From: Phycisphaerae bacterium
GTDB taxonomy: Bacteria > Planctomycetota > Phycisphaerae > UBA1845
Reading direction: 5' to 3'
NCBI GenBank assembly: GCA_021604825.1
Contig: BQJS01000090.1
Coordinates: 1-18,189 of the forward strand
Length of the DNA stretch: 18,189 bases
A program made the position numbers and the translations under genes. Under the pieces are notes generated by a model. It did not search any database and was not told the origin of the DNA. It saw nothing but the letters and a program-made list of their open reading frames with translations. Position 1 is the first letter of the stretch, and each line of letters begins with the position of its first letter. Shown here piece by piece: positions 7,573-16,069 of this stretch.

Positions 7573-8415
7573 TCAATGATACACAAAGAGCGGAAAGCGT
7601 TCGTTCTTGATCAGCCGGTCGGCGGTGGAGCCGAAGAAGAGGTTCTGGATGATTCCTTTTCTTCCGTAGGCGCCGATGACGACCATGCAGGGGGCATGTT
7701 CTTCGGCGACTTGTTCGATGACTTCGTCCGGGTGGCCATCACGGCGGACGAGTTCGACGTCGAAGTCGTATCCGGCGATGTATTTATGGGCCCGAGTTAG
7801 CTGCACGTGGTCTTCCGACTTGGACGACTCGCCAACATGCAGCAGAATCAAGTTGCCATGGTCGGGTCGGACCGAACCGAGTTGCACGAATTCGCGCATC
7901 GCTCGCGCGGAGTGAATGCTGCCGTCGTACGCGATGACCGCCCGTTTGGGCAGGCCCGCATCTTTCGGGACGGCTAGCACTGGGCAGACACCGCTTTGCA
8001 TCAACCGGCGGAGCGTGTCGCCATGCTCGTCGCGTGTTTCGGGGTGAAAATTGGTGCGGATACCGACGACGATCAAATCGGCATAGCGAGATTCGTCAAC
8101 GATCGCCTGGAAGGGCACGCCATGGTGGTGGGCGAGTTCGTAGCGGACGTTGGCGGATTTGCAGGTGGCTTCAAATTCGTCGAGCAGATTGTCAGTGCGC
8201 ACTTCTGCGCTGGTCAAACGCTGCTCGCGGACAGCCTTGGCATAATGGGACGAACCAATGCCACCGCCGCGGGAACTGGCTTCGATGCCCGGTTGGTCCA
8301 CGACCGCAACGCCAACCAGCACGCCGTCAAACGCTTCGGCTGCGGCGCACGCAACGCGGATGGCGCTATCGGAATATTCGCTACCGTCCAATCCGACGAC
8401 GATTCGTCGAGACAT
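7573..8415 (-). CDS. Tandem universal stress protein (two Usp domains)
   Basis: A 280-aa protein with two UspA-fold domains. The first opens with RRIVVGLDGSEYSDSAIRVA and ends near CPVLAVP; the second opens with KRAVIAYDGSIHSARAMREF and ends with the nucleotide-binding loop VVIGAYGRKG...GSTADRL. That second loop follows the G-x2-G-x9/10-G-S/T pattern of ATP-binding Usps. In the first domain the corresponding stretch reads VVGIRTNFHPETRDEHGDTL and lacks the glycines, so it probably does not bind ATP. The ATG at 8415 has GGGAG ten bases upstream; a TTG at 8436 would add seven residues. The role in stress survival is family knowledge; the trigger is unknown. Its position between the small-gene block and a Cys-rich exported protein gives no further clue. 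Confidence 0.93.
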   Translation of the reverse strand: MSRRIVVGLDGSEYSDSAIRVACAAAEAFDGVLVGVAVVDQPGIEASSRGGGIGSSHYAKAVREQRLTSAEVRTDNLLDEFEATCKSANVRYELAHHHGVPFQAIVDESRYADLIVVGIRTNFHPETRDEHGDTLRRLMQSGVCPVLAVPKDAGLPKRAVIAYDGSIHSARAMREFVQLGSVRPDHGNLILLHVGESSKSEDHVQLTRAHKYIAGYDFDVELVRRDGHPDEVIEQVAEEHAPCMVVIGAYGRKGIIQNLFFGSTADRLIKNERFPLFVYH

Positions 8416-8451
8416 TGTTTTTGTACTCCCGGCCAATCAGTGGCAAATACA

Positions 8452-9063
8452 TTACGGCTGAAGACATGTCGAAAGACTCAGTGCCAGATTCGCACATTCC
8501 TGCGTCCATTGAATGTTGCAGCAGGAGAGATCGAACAAGCATACGTCATCGCAGCACTGCTGGTTGTTGCAACCAGGGCTCGAATTACCGATGTTGCAAG
8601 CCCCGCGTCCACAACCTTCGAGCGGCACGCACACATTGTTGGCGGTATCGCAGGCCAAATCATCGGGACAATTGACGTCGCTGGCGCAAGGTATGCCGGT
8701 GACGTTCGCATCGCAAACGTCGTTGCCTTCGTCGCACGTTTCGGTTTGAGCGTCACATGGTGACGTGCCGTCCACGCACAAATCGTTCACGCAGGTTTCT
8801 TCGCCGCTGCAGAATAGTCCGTCATCGCAATCGGAATCGACGGCGCACTCTTCGCCATCGGGTGACGGGCTTGGCGTGGGCGAACTCGACGGCGTCGGTG
8901 TTCGATCAGAGCCACGAACTCCGCCGGAAGAAGTCGGGGAATTTAGCCCAGGAATCGACGTAATGTCGCACCCGGCATCGATGACCACGATCGCGCCGGC
9001 GAGACAGCCGAGGGCAATCATCACGGCGAGCAATTGTCGATCTTTTCTTGGGTGACTCTCCAT
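8452..9063 (-). CDS. Cys-rich exported protein with Pro/Ser/Thr linker
   Basis: A 203-aa protein with a basic N-terminus, a hydrophobic segment (about residues 10-30, LLAVMIALGCLAGAIVVIDAGC) and then a T/P/S-rich linker (about 54-69). The hydrophobic segment is a signal peptide or anchor; the cysteine after DAG could be lipidated, though -3 Asp is a poor lipobox. The rest is Cys-rich, with two spaced repeats of the type CxxDSDCDDGLFCSGEETC and CASDVNCPDDLACDTANNVC. These resemble Cys repeats seen in surface proteins of planctomycetes and myxobacteria, and the disulfides imply an oxidising, extracytoplasmic location. The C-terminal part has CCDDVCLFDLSCCNIQW. GGGAG lies nine bases before the ATG. 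It lies 37 nt upstream of usp and 40 nt after arsM on the same strand. No enzymatic domain is visible. Confidence 0.8.
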   Translation of the reverse strand: MESHPRKDRQLLAVMIALGCLAGAIVVIDAGCDITSIPGLNSPTSSGGVRGSDRTPTPSSSPTPSPSPDGEECAVDSDCDDGLFCSGEETCVNDLCVDGTSPCDAQTETCDEGNDVCDANVTGIPCASDVNCPDDLACDTANNVCVPLEGCGRGACNIGNSSPGCNNQQCCDDVCLFDLSCCNIQWTQECANLALSLSTCLQP

Positions 9064-9103
9064 TTAATGCGACTCCCAGGATTTTGTAGCGGCGATCATG
9101 TTT

Positions 9104-10162
9104 CTAACAGCATGCCCCTTCAGAGGAGGCCTCATCGCAACCGGTTCCGCAATCAAACGCACCGAAGTGGGTGTTGCGCGTTCCGATGACTTCAAAGTGA
9201 CGGCCAAAGCGGGTCCGGCTGACCATCGACGCGCTGTTGCCGCAAACCAGCATGGGCTTTTTGGCGACGAAGTCGTGATGATCGTCCAACGTAAAGTGCG
9301 CTGGGCATTCGGTCATCGTACCTTGATAAGTCGCCACTTGGCCATAATCTTCGCAAATATCCTCCAAATCGTCGAGTTTGAACGCCCGAATTGTCTTGGA
9401 GAAAAAGCGAATCGCTCCGACGGCGGCTTTCAGCGTCGGCTCGCGGACAATCGTTTCGCTGCTGGCGACCACGCGATAATCGGGGCAGCCCAATTCGGAC
9501 AGCATCCGGCGGAAGTCCTCAGTATATAGAGCCCCGCCGAGGCATTCCCCGCGCAGGACTTGATCGCTGGCCACCGACTCTGGGATTCTACGGTCCGCAA
9601 AAATGTCGGAAAAGTACAGTTCACCGCCCGGTCGCAAGACGCGGAAGACTTCTGAGAACACGCGACGCTTGTCGGGCGACAAGTTGATCACGCAATTTGA
9701 AATAACGACATCAACCGAGTTGTCTTCGACGCCTGCCGTCGCAAGGTCTTCGATGAACCCATTGAGGAACTGCACGTTGCTCTGCGCATATCCAAAACGC
9801 TTCATCTGCGCGTCGGTGTGTTTGCGGGCGACTTCAAGTTGCTCAGCCGTCATGTCCACGCCGATGACTTTCCCGGATTCGCCGACGAGTTTCGACGCGA
9901 TGTAAACGTCACGTCCGGTTCCGCACCCGAGGTCGAGCACCGTGCAGCCGTCAAGGTCCTGTGGAATCGGCGACCCGCAACCATAAAACTTGTTGACGAT
10001 TTCGGGTTCGATTTCCTTGACGATATGACGCAAGCGCCGTGGCATCGCATCTGAAGCACAGCAGGCGGAAGTCTTCAAGTCGTCTTTGGACTGAAGGACT
10101 TTGCCGTAGTATTCCTTGATGTCATTGTGGGCAATGGTGTCAGTTAGTGGCACATCGGGCAT
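9104..10162 (-). CDS. arsM: Arsenite S-adenosylmethionine methyltransferase
   Basis: Methylates As(III) using SAM, giving methylated and volatile arsenicals. The class I methyltransferase motif I is VLDLGCGTGRD (about residues 75-85), followed by VIGVDMT. Arsenic-binding cysteines can be placed: ACC (C34/C35), YGCGSP (C62), VISNCVINLSPDK (C157) and GECLGGALY (C207). The 28-residue spacing C34-C62 and the 50-residue spacing C157-C207 match C44/C72 and C174/C224 of Cyanidioschyzon ArsM as I remember them. A short Cys-rich tail (DCGTGCDEASSEGACC) ends the 352-aa protein at a TAG stop, so it is not a selenocysteine extension. GGAAG lies five bases before the ATG. No arsR, arsB or arsC is visible; a heavy-metal ATPase follows upstream after one unknown gene. 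Confidence 0.95.
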   Translation of the reverse strand: MPDVPLTDTIAHNDIKEYYGKVLQSKDDLKTSACCASDAMPRRLRHIVKEIEPEIVNKFYGCGSPIPQDLDGCTVLDLGCGTGRDVYIASKLVGESGKVIGVDMTAEQLEVARKHTDAQMKRFGYAQSNVQFLNGFIEDLATAGVEDNSVDVVISNCVINLSPDKRRVFSEVFRVLRPGGELYFSDIFADRRIPESVASDQVLRGECLGGALYTEDFRRMLSELGCPDYRVVASSETIVREPTLKAAVGAIRFFSKTIRAFKLDDLEDICEDYGQVATYQGTMTECPAHFTLDDHHDFVAKKPMLVCGNSASMVSRTRFGRHFEVIGTRNTHFGAFDCGTGCDEASSEGACC

Positions 10163-10217
10163 GAATCTTCCTTTCGCTGCAAGGCGTGCGTGTTGCCGCC
10201 CGCCTAATGGTGACGGG

Positions 10218-10247
10218 ATTCTATCGGATGGCCAAGCAATCGGCGAA
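10218..10247 (-). promoter_or_regulatory. Candidate promoter of arsM
   Basis: On the minus strand a TAGAAT (5/6 to the -10 consensus, 10218-10223) lies about 55 bp before the arsM ATG, with a weak TTCGCC 18 bp further upstream. The rest of the 221-bp gap up to 10383 holds no other gene; I did not find an ArsR-type palindrome in it. Confidence 0.25.
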
Positions 10248-10383
10248 CCGATGGCGCACGTTTTGAATTCCCGAACGTAATGGGTTCATTGCAAAGAATT
10301 AAATGGGGGAGGGCTCAGCTCGGAGCTTCTCAAATCGGAACGTCTAGGGAGTACGTGTCCGTGTGGACTAATCGCGGTGCCCG

Positions 10384-10995
10384 CTAGCCGACGCCTTGTT
10401 GGCTTTTCCGTCGGGGTTTGCCCTTTGCGGCTGGTAGGGCGGCTGGGACGGACTTGCTGTTGCTCGCTACCTGCTTGGCCGGGCCGCGAGCCTCCATGTC
10501 TTCCATCAGGTCGCTGACCAGCATGCGGAGTTCCTTGGCCCGCTGGAGCTTGGTGGTGCGGCGGCGGCCTACGGTGCTGATCAGCTTATCGTAGGCAATC
10601 ATCCGATCGACAATCGCGAGCAAAACGGAGGCTGTCCGGGTCGAAATCACGCCCAAACGGACCTCGCGATAGACGGTTTCCAGGGCGTTGACGATGCCAT
10701 CGGTGTTGGCCAATGTCTTGAGGTAGCCTTCGGGCAGGGCGGCGAGTTGCTGCTTGCGGGCATCGCGCTTGGCGGCAGAGGCTGCTCGGATACGTGCTGA
10801 GATTTCAGGATCGTGAAAGTTGCAGAAATCGGAGCCGTTCGCTTTTCGGCAACGACATCGACGACCGACGCGAGTCTGAGCCCCACACCGATCGCTCACC
10901 CGCAAACTCCGGGGACGCGTGCTGATTGCTTTGACTTTGGATTGTGCCGGTGGTTTGGTGACGTCGTTACCGGATACGGCTTCCCATAAGAGCAT
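10384..10995 (-). CDS. Protein of unknown function with an N-terminal Cys/His motif
   Basis: A 203-aa protein. Near its N-terminus a small Cys/His motif reads CGAQTRVGRRCRCR...FCNFH: C37-x9-C47-x10-C58-x2-H61, with an extra C49. This resembles the short putative Zn-binding CGAKTRxGxPC...C-x2-H module found in phage-adjacent and planctomycete proteins. The following helix region is basic and Ala-rich, then NALETVYREVRLGVISTRTASVLLAIVDRM may be a helical bundle. The C-terminus is Lys/Arg/Ser/Pro-rich and looks disordered. Nucleic-acid binding is a reasonable guess from the basic composition and the metal module, no more. The ATG at 10995 has GGAG seven bases upstream. It is set apart from its neighbours: 221 bp from arsM and 197 bp from the P-type ATPase stop. 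Confidence 0.7.
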   Translation of the reverse strand: MLLWEAVSGNDVTKPPAQSKVKAISTRPRSLRVSDRCGAQTRVGRRCRCRKANGSDFCNFHDPEISARIRAASAAKRDARKQQLAALPEGYLKTLANTDGIVNALETVYREVRLGVISTRTASVLLAIVDRMIAYDKLISTVGRRRTTKLQRAKELRMLVSDLMEDMEARGPAKQVASNSKSVPAALPAAKGKPRRKSQQGVG

Positions 10996-11192
10996 AGTGC
11001 GACTCCATTCGCCTCGTTAACATTGCAGGTGGGCTATATCACATAGGATACTATGGAAGCTGGTGGATTCAAGTCCATAGTTGTATGCATCGAAATGTTC
11101 GGCACCATTTCATTCACAACCTGCGCGCATTGCCAGTCGCAAATCACAAGCTGTGAATTGTCCGTGGCGCACTATCGCCCGCATGTGAATTG

Positions 11193-13235
11193 CTACGCCG
11201 GTGACGGGTGCCCCATCGTGATCGTGTCTGCCGCAACGTGATCGTGGTGCGGGTGTGCATCACCGATGTCGGGTGATTCACCCTCGAAGTACTCATGCTC
11301 GTCACTGCGTTCTTCGCCAAAGCGGACGAGACGGGCACTGTTGAAGATCACAAACGCCGTGGCGACCGTGTGGAGCATCGCCGCCATGATCGGCTTGAGT
11401 TCGCCCCAGATAGCGAGCGTCTGGGTGGCAACGATAAACGCGACGCCGAAGATCAGATTCTGCCAAATGACCTTGGTGGTCGCCCGCGAGAGCTTGACCA
11501 GGAACGGCAGACGTGAAAGGTCGCTGTTGAGCAGTGCCACCGATGCCGAGTTGATTGCCACATCGCTACCAGCCGCCCCCATCGCTACGCCCATATCACC
11601 AGCTGCCAGTGCCGGGGCGTCGTTCACACCGTCGCCAACGACCATGACGCGGTGTCCGCGTTTCTTCAGATCGTCCACCAGTGTGAGCTTTTCTTCCGGC
11701 AAAACCTCGGCTTGGACCTCAGTACAGCCCATTTCAGCCGCAACACGGCGGGCTACCGACCATTTGTCGCCCGTCACCATTGATAGATGCTTAACGCCCA
11801 GAGATCGCAGCTCTTCGATTGCTTCAGAAGCATCGCCACGGGTCTTGTCCTCCATGCCGATCCAGCCCATCGGCTGACCACCACGGGTGACGTAAAGCAC
11901 GCTGACGCCTTCGGGCTCGGCATATGCGGAATCATCCAGTGCGGTCATGTTGATTCCACGTGACTCCATCCAGGAACGCCGTCCGACGAGAATTTCGGTT
12001 CCGCTGAGACTCGCATTCACGCCTTGGCCCATCGCCTCTTTGAATCCGTCGGCGTGTCCCAGTTCGATGTTGGCGTCGCGGGCGATATTGACGACCGCAC
12101 GGGCGGCGGGGTGCTTGCTGAATTGTTCGACCGAAGCGGCAGCGTGGAGCATCTCAGCCCCATCGACTCCTTTGATCGGACGCAGTTGGGTCACGGAAAG
12201 CTCACCGGTGGTCAACGTTCCGGTCTTGTCAAAGACGACGGCTGTCAGGTTTCGGGCGTATTCCAACTGGATCACATTCTTAATGAGGATGCCAAGTCGT
12301 GAAGCGCAACTAAGGGCCGCAACCATAGCAGTCGGTGTGGCAAGGACGAGAGCACACGGGCAGGCTACGATCAACATGGTGATCGCCTTTTCCATCGCGA
12401 CGACTTTGTCTTCGGTGAAATACCAGACGATACCAGCGAGCATCACGATCGTCGGCGTATACCATCCAGCGTAACGGTCGATCAAACGCATCAAGGGGAT
12501 GCGGGTCCGCTCGGCTTCGAGGATCAGGTGGCGCACCCGACCGAGCGTGGTGTCCTCGCCGGCTTTGGTGACGCGGATGTCGATCGAACCGGTCAGGTTG
12601 CTGGTTCCGCCGAACACTTCTTCGCCCACGGTCTTGTCAGCCGGGAGTGATTCACCGGTGATGTTGGCTTGGTTGATGGACGATTCGCCTCGAATGATCT
12701 CGCCGTCGGCAGGGATGTTGTCACCGGGACGCACGCGAATCACCATGCCAGCCCGCAGCTTCTTGGATTCAATCTCGATTTCCGAGCCGTCGGCATTGAT
12801 CAGATGGGCCTTTGGCGGCGTCAGTCGCAGCAAGCCTTCGATGTCGGCTCGGGCACCCAATGCGGTGCGGGTCTCGATCAGGTTGGAAATGATCATGAAG
12901 AACGCGATCACGCCAGCCTCCTGGTACTCGCCAAGGGCGATGGCGGCAGCGATGGCGAGGGCGACCAGCTCGTCCATGTGCATCTCGCCACGAACGAGGT
13001 GGGTCACGGCGTGCCAGAGAAGCGGCATGCTCAGGAGGCAGGCACCCACGAGAGCCAGCGTATCGACATGTGGATTAACCAGGTTGCCATGGGCGTCTCG
13101 GATTCGCGCATCGAATAGATATTCCGCGACGAACGACGCAATGATGAGCATTCCACCCATCATGGTGGCGTAAAAGAGGGCGTCGCCTCGTTTGGTTTCC
13201 TGCTCGACCGAACTCTTGATGTCAAAATGGGCCAT
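11193..13235 (-). CDS. Heavy-metal translocating P1B-type ATPase
   Basis: An inner-membrane cation exporter of 680 aa. Visible in order: two hydrophobic pairs at the N-terminus (about 22-40, 58-75, 89-120), TGES (193-196), a hydrophobic pair including the ion-binding CPC (292-294, in LIVACPCALVLATPTAM), the DKTGTLT phosphorylation motif (D336), HP (375-376), TGD (488-490) and GDGVNDAP (534-541). There is no N-terminal HMA metal-binding domain. The C-terminus has a His cluster (about 661-674: HPHHDHV, then a later H). The last membrane segment has HTVATAFVIFNSARLV rather than the usual CopA or ZntA signature, so the metal cannot be assigned from sequence alone; Cu, Zn/Cd/Pb or Mn-type are all open. 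The ATG at 13235 has AAGGAG about 12 bases upstream. It is divergent from the exported protein gene at 13745. Confidence 0.94.
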   Translation of the reverse strand: MAHFDIKSSVEQETKRGDALFYATMMGGMLIIASFVAEYLFDARIRDAHGNLVNPHVDTLALVGACLLSMPLLWHAVTHLVRGEMHMDELVALAIAAAIALGEYQEAGVIAFFMIISNLIETRTALGARADIEGLLRLTPPKAHLINADGSEIEIESKKLRAGMVIRVRPGDNIPADGEIIRGESSINQANITGESLPADKTVGEEVFGGTSNLTGSIDIRVTKAGEDTTLGRVRHLILEAERTRIPLMRLIDRYAGWYTPTIVMLAGIVWYFTEDKVVAMEKAITMLIVACPCALVLATPTAMVAALSCASRLGILIKNVIQLEYARNLTAVVFDKTGTLTTGELSVTQLRPIKGVDGAEMLHAAASVEQFSKHPAARAVVNIARDANIELGHADGFKEAMGQGVNASLSGTEILVGRRSWMESRGINMTALDDSAYAEPEGVSVLYVTRGGQPMGWIGMEDKTRGDASEAIEELRSLGVKHLSMVTGDKWSVARRVAAEMGCTEVQAEVLPEEKLTLVDDLKKRGHRVMVVGDGVNDAPALAAGDMGVAMGAAGSDVAINSASVALLNSDLSRLPFLVKLSRATTKVIWQNLIFGVAFIVATQTLAIWGELKPIMAAMLHTVATAFVIFNSARLVRFGEERSDEHEYFEGESPDIGDAHPHHDHVAADTITMGHPSPA

Positions 13236-13315
13236 CGGTAATTCAAACTCCTTGGCATTGCCCGAATGTTCGTTAGGACACGTTTACGTTGGATCGTCGT
13301 CAGACTGCGTTAAAT

Positions 13316-13343
13316 ATCATACCTGCAAGGATTTAGTCAGCAA
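13316..13343 (-). promoter_or_regulatory. Candidate promoter of the P-type ATPase gene
   Basis: On the minus strand a TATGAT (-10, 13316-13321) is preceded by TTGCTG (-35, 13338-13343) with a 16-bp spacer, about 80 bp before the ATPase ATG. The -35 match is weak. No clear metal-responsive dyad (MerR- or ArsR-type) overlaps it. Confidence 0.3.
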
Positions 13344-13744
13344 CCCGCGCGCGGATTGGGCGACTCCCTCTATACGCACTACGGCAGCGGCTGGTTCGGC
13401 GGATTCCGAATCGGGCAAAGTCGGCCCCAATGCCGGATCAAAATCGGTTCAATCACGGGGAATCGGTGCCTGCGTCGCGCGGTCTGCCCGCCTACTTGAT
13501 TGATCTGCGATCAGTCGGTAGTGCCCCGTAAATCGACAATTCCGGGCGCAAAAACAGATCGGTTTACATAATCCGGCATCTTGTCGAAGCGCTCCCACAA
13601 ACCGCCACAGGAATCAACCGCTCAGACGCTGATACGCGGGTCCATCGTCCGAAAGATGTGGTATGATGGGGGTAGTGAATGGACCGGTGTCAAATCAACA
13701 CGTCGCGTCTCGACGATTTCCACCTGATTGCTGAAGGAATAACC
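13344..13744. other. Non-coding gap between divergent genes
   Basis: About 400 bp with no supported gene. A TATGAT at 13662-13667 lies about 75 bp before the next ATG and could be a -10 for the plus-strand gene, but I see no matching -35. Nothing else stands out; the frame open across 13679-13744 belongs to the leader of the exported protein gene, not to coding sequence. Confidence 0.5.
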
Positions 13745-16042
13745 ATGATGAAGAAACGATTGTCTACATTCTCCGCCACGTTCCTCGGTTGCATGATGTG
13801 CGCCAGTTTTGTTGTGCCCGCCCAAGTGCTGGCCGCGGAATTCTCTCTGGTTCGCGCCGTACCCGACGACGTGTTCATTGTTGTCGCCTCGAAGCACAAT
13901 CCCGAACGCGAATTCCTCAATGCGTATTGGGATGAAGTGGCTGACGCCTTCATGGCCACCGGCATCTGTGACGACGCGATGGCCATGCTCGGGACTCTCG
14001 TCGATGAAGACGAGATGAACAATGTCAATCGCCTCAAGGACAAAGCCCAGAAACTCTTTGATGCGGTGGACTGGGACGATCTCGGTAACCACAACTTTGT
14101 TTTTGCCGAGCGCTTCGGCAAGCCGGTCATCAAAGGTTCAAACGTCAACCTCGGTCCCCCAGACATCGTCATCATGTTTCACGGAGGCAATGCGGCAGAT
14201 AAGAATTTCACTGGTCTGGTAGCGATCCTCAACGGGATGGCCGAAGAGATCAACACCGCGTCCAAATCCGAAATGATGCAAGTCGAAATGTCTGAATACA
14301 AAGGTGCGAAGATCGCAGGTTGCAATTTCACGCGGACCGTGCGGGGCGCTCCGCCCATCACCTTGGCGGTGAGTCAGCGCGACGACGTGATCATCATTTC
14401 ACTCAACGAAGATCTGCGCAACGAGGCGATTGGACTGCTCGCAGGAGATAAATCCTCAAAGAGCATCGCAGACAGTCCGCGATTCAAGGCCGGATTTGTC
14501 GATCTGCCGGCGGCTGAAGATGAATTGGTCTTCTTCGACATGCAGGCCATGCTAAAGCCCATTCAAAAATCCATCGAAGTAGCGACGGGCGAAGGCGGTG
14601 CCGGGCGGGCCAACGATCACATCATCAACTCTGTTCGCACCGGTGAAGCATACAAGGTCTGCCAGCAGGCTTGGGAGTCGTACGAGCAAAAGGACTACAA
14701 AAAAGGCTTGGAATTGGCAAAGCAAGCCAAGACCATGTCGCCCGAAGATTCACGCGTCTTGTACGCGGTGGCTTGTTTTGAAGCCCTCAATGGCAACAAA
14801 GACGCTGCCATCACGGCGCTCGATAGTGCCGTCCAAGGCGGTTTCTACGCACCGCATCACATGGCCTCTGACCCCGACCTCGATTCGTTGCGTGACATTC
14901 CAAAGTTCCAGGAAATCGTCGGACTCGCGACGCTCAAAGCAACGGAGATGACCAAGAAGGAATCCGGTTCAAACGAAGAAGGGGCGATCCGACTGGTCAA
15001 TCGGTTGATGGATCTTCCGGCCATGATCGACTACACAGCCACCACGATTCGAACGGAAGGGTACTCGGTCTATACCGACTCACGCGTGGCACTGACCGAA
15101 ACGGCCAAAGACAAACCATTCTATCCGGTCTTTGGAGGCAAGCTGTCCAAGACCAAAGTGGCTGAGTTTGCGAAGTACCTCCCGAAAGAAACAGTATCGT
15201 ACGAAGTGATCAGCGCCATCGATCTGAACGCGTTCTACAAGTTCGTCGAAGATTCGTTCAAGATCGTCGGCGAAGACGGCGCTCAGGCGTGGGGCGAGTG
15301 GGAAAGTCTCCAGGAATCGGTTTCGTTCGACTTTCAGAAAGAAGTTTTGAGCTGGTTTGAAGGCGGCGCTGCCAATGTGATGTTGGAAGGCGGCGGATGG
15401 GCTTCCGTGATGAATGTCACCGACGCCGATCTCGCCCAAAAGCAGGTGAGCAGGTTCGTTGAGTTCATGTCGACCAAGATGGGCGAGATGTCCCAACAGA
15501 ATCCCATGATGGCGATGTTTGCGATGCGCCGCGTACCCGTCGAACACGATGAGCTCAAAGGTTTTGAAACGATCTATTCGGCGATGAACCCGATGCCGAT
15601 GGCGGTCTGGGGAGTCGCCGACGGAAAGCTGCTTGCCGGTTCCTCCATCGAAGCCGTCGAGATGTGTCTCAACACCGCCAAGGGTACCCATCCCGGCATC
15701 GACAAAAACGAACGCGTGATGTCCGAAGCGATCGTCCCAGACAAGGACTTCTTCTCGGCGACGTTGACGGATCAACGCAACATGGGCAAAGAGATCCAAG
15801 CCATGATCGGAGTTATTTCGATGGTCAGCGGAATGATGCCCATGATGATTCCCGATCCGGAACCGCGGGCCATCATCGGCAAGATCGCGGGCATGGTTGC
15901 GAAACTGTCACCCGTAGCGGGCAAGATCGATTTCTATAAATCGAGTTCGACCTGCACCACGTTTGACGGCAAGAACTTCTGGACCAAGCAGGTGACCCAC
16001 TACGTCAGCCCCGAAGAACGAAAGGTGGCCAGCACGCAGTAG
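13745..16042 (+). CDS. Exported DUF3352-like / TPR / DUF3352-like protein
   Basis: A 765-aa exported protein. The start is ATG 13745 because AAGGA lies six bases upstream and the protein then begins with a Sec signal peptide: MMKKRLSTF, a hydrophobic core, and a likely cut after AQVLA. The N-terminal part opens with VRAVPDDVFIVVASKHN and ends in DVIIISLNEDL...SPRFKAGFVDLP, the pattern of a DUF3352-like module. Residues about 302-395 are TPR-like: a helix pair around AWESYEQKDYKKGLELAKQA, VLYAVACFEALNGNKDAAI, then the partial repeat ending SDPDLDSLRDIPKFQEIV. The C-terminal part (about 458 on) again has the DUF3352 pattern, with LPKETVSYEVISAIDL, DFQKEVLSWFEGGAANVML and ADGKLLAGSSIEAVEMCL. It is probably periplasmic, with scaffold-like repeats; no enzymatic motif. 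Function unknown. A strong terminator follows. Confidence 0.85.
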   Translation: MMKKRLSTFSATFLGCMMCASFVVPAQVLAAEFSLVRAVPDDVFIVVASKHNPEREFLNAYWDEVADAFMATGICDDAMAMLGTLVDEDEMNNVNRLKDKAQKLFDAVDWDDLGNHNFVFAERFGKPVIKGSNVNLGPPDIVIMFHGGNAADKNFTGLVAILNGMAEEINTASKSEMMQVEMSEYKGAKIAGCNFTRTVRGAPPITLAVSQRDDVIIISLNEDLRNEAIGLLAGDKSSKSIADSPRFKAGFVDLPAAEDELVFFDMQAMLKPIQKSIEVATGEGGAGRANDHIINSVRTGEAYKVCQQAWESYEQKDYKKGLELAKQAKTMSPEDSRVLYAVACFEALNGNKDAAITALDSAVQGGFYAPHHMASDPDLDSLRDIPKFQEIVGLATLKATEMTKKESGSNEEGAIRLVNRLMDLPAMIDYTATTIRTEGYSVYTDSRVALTETAKDKPFYPVFGGKLSKTKVAEFAKYLPKETVSYEVISAIDLNAFYKFVEDSFKIVGEDGAQAWGEWESLQESVSFDFQKEVLSWFEGGAANVMLEGGGWASVMNVTDADLAQKQVSRFVEFMSTKMGEMSQQNPMMAMFAMRRVPVEHDELKGFETIYSAMNPMPMAVWGVADGKLLAGSSIEAVEMCLNTAKGTHPGIDKNERVMSEAIVPDKDFFSATLTDQRNMGKEIQAMIGVISMVSGMMPMMIPDPEPRAIIGKIAGMVAKLSPVAGKIDFYKSSSTCTTFDGKNFWTKQVTHYVSPEERKVASTQ

Positions 16043-16069
16043 TTCACAATCCAATCAAGTCCGAAACCG

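Noticed and set aside
7483..7600. TGA stop of the 7012-7485 gene read as selenocysteine
   Set aside because: The frame stays open after the TGA only because it crosses the opposite-strand usp gene; no SECIS-like hairpin follows the TGA and the protein seems complete.
9104..9160. Cys-rich tail of ArsM as a selenocysteine readthrough
   Set aside because: The stop codon is TAG, not TGA, and no in-frame TGA lies in the gene.
11053..11241. Small plus-strand frame between the Cys/His protein gene and the ATPase gene
   Set aside because: No ribosome site, no recognisable similarity, and its 3' end overlaps the ATPase gene on the other strand.
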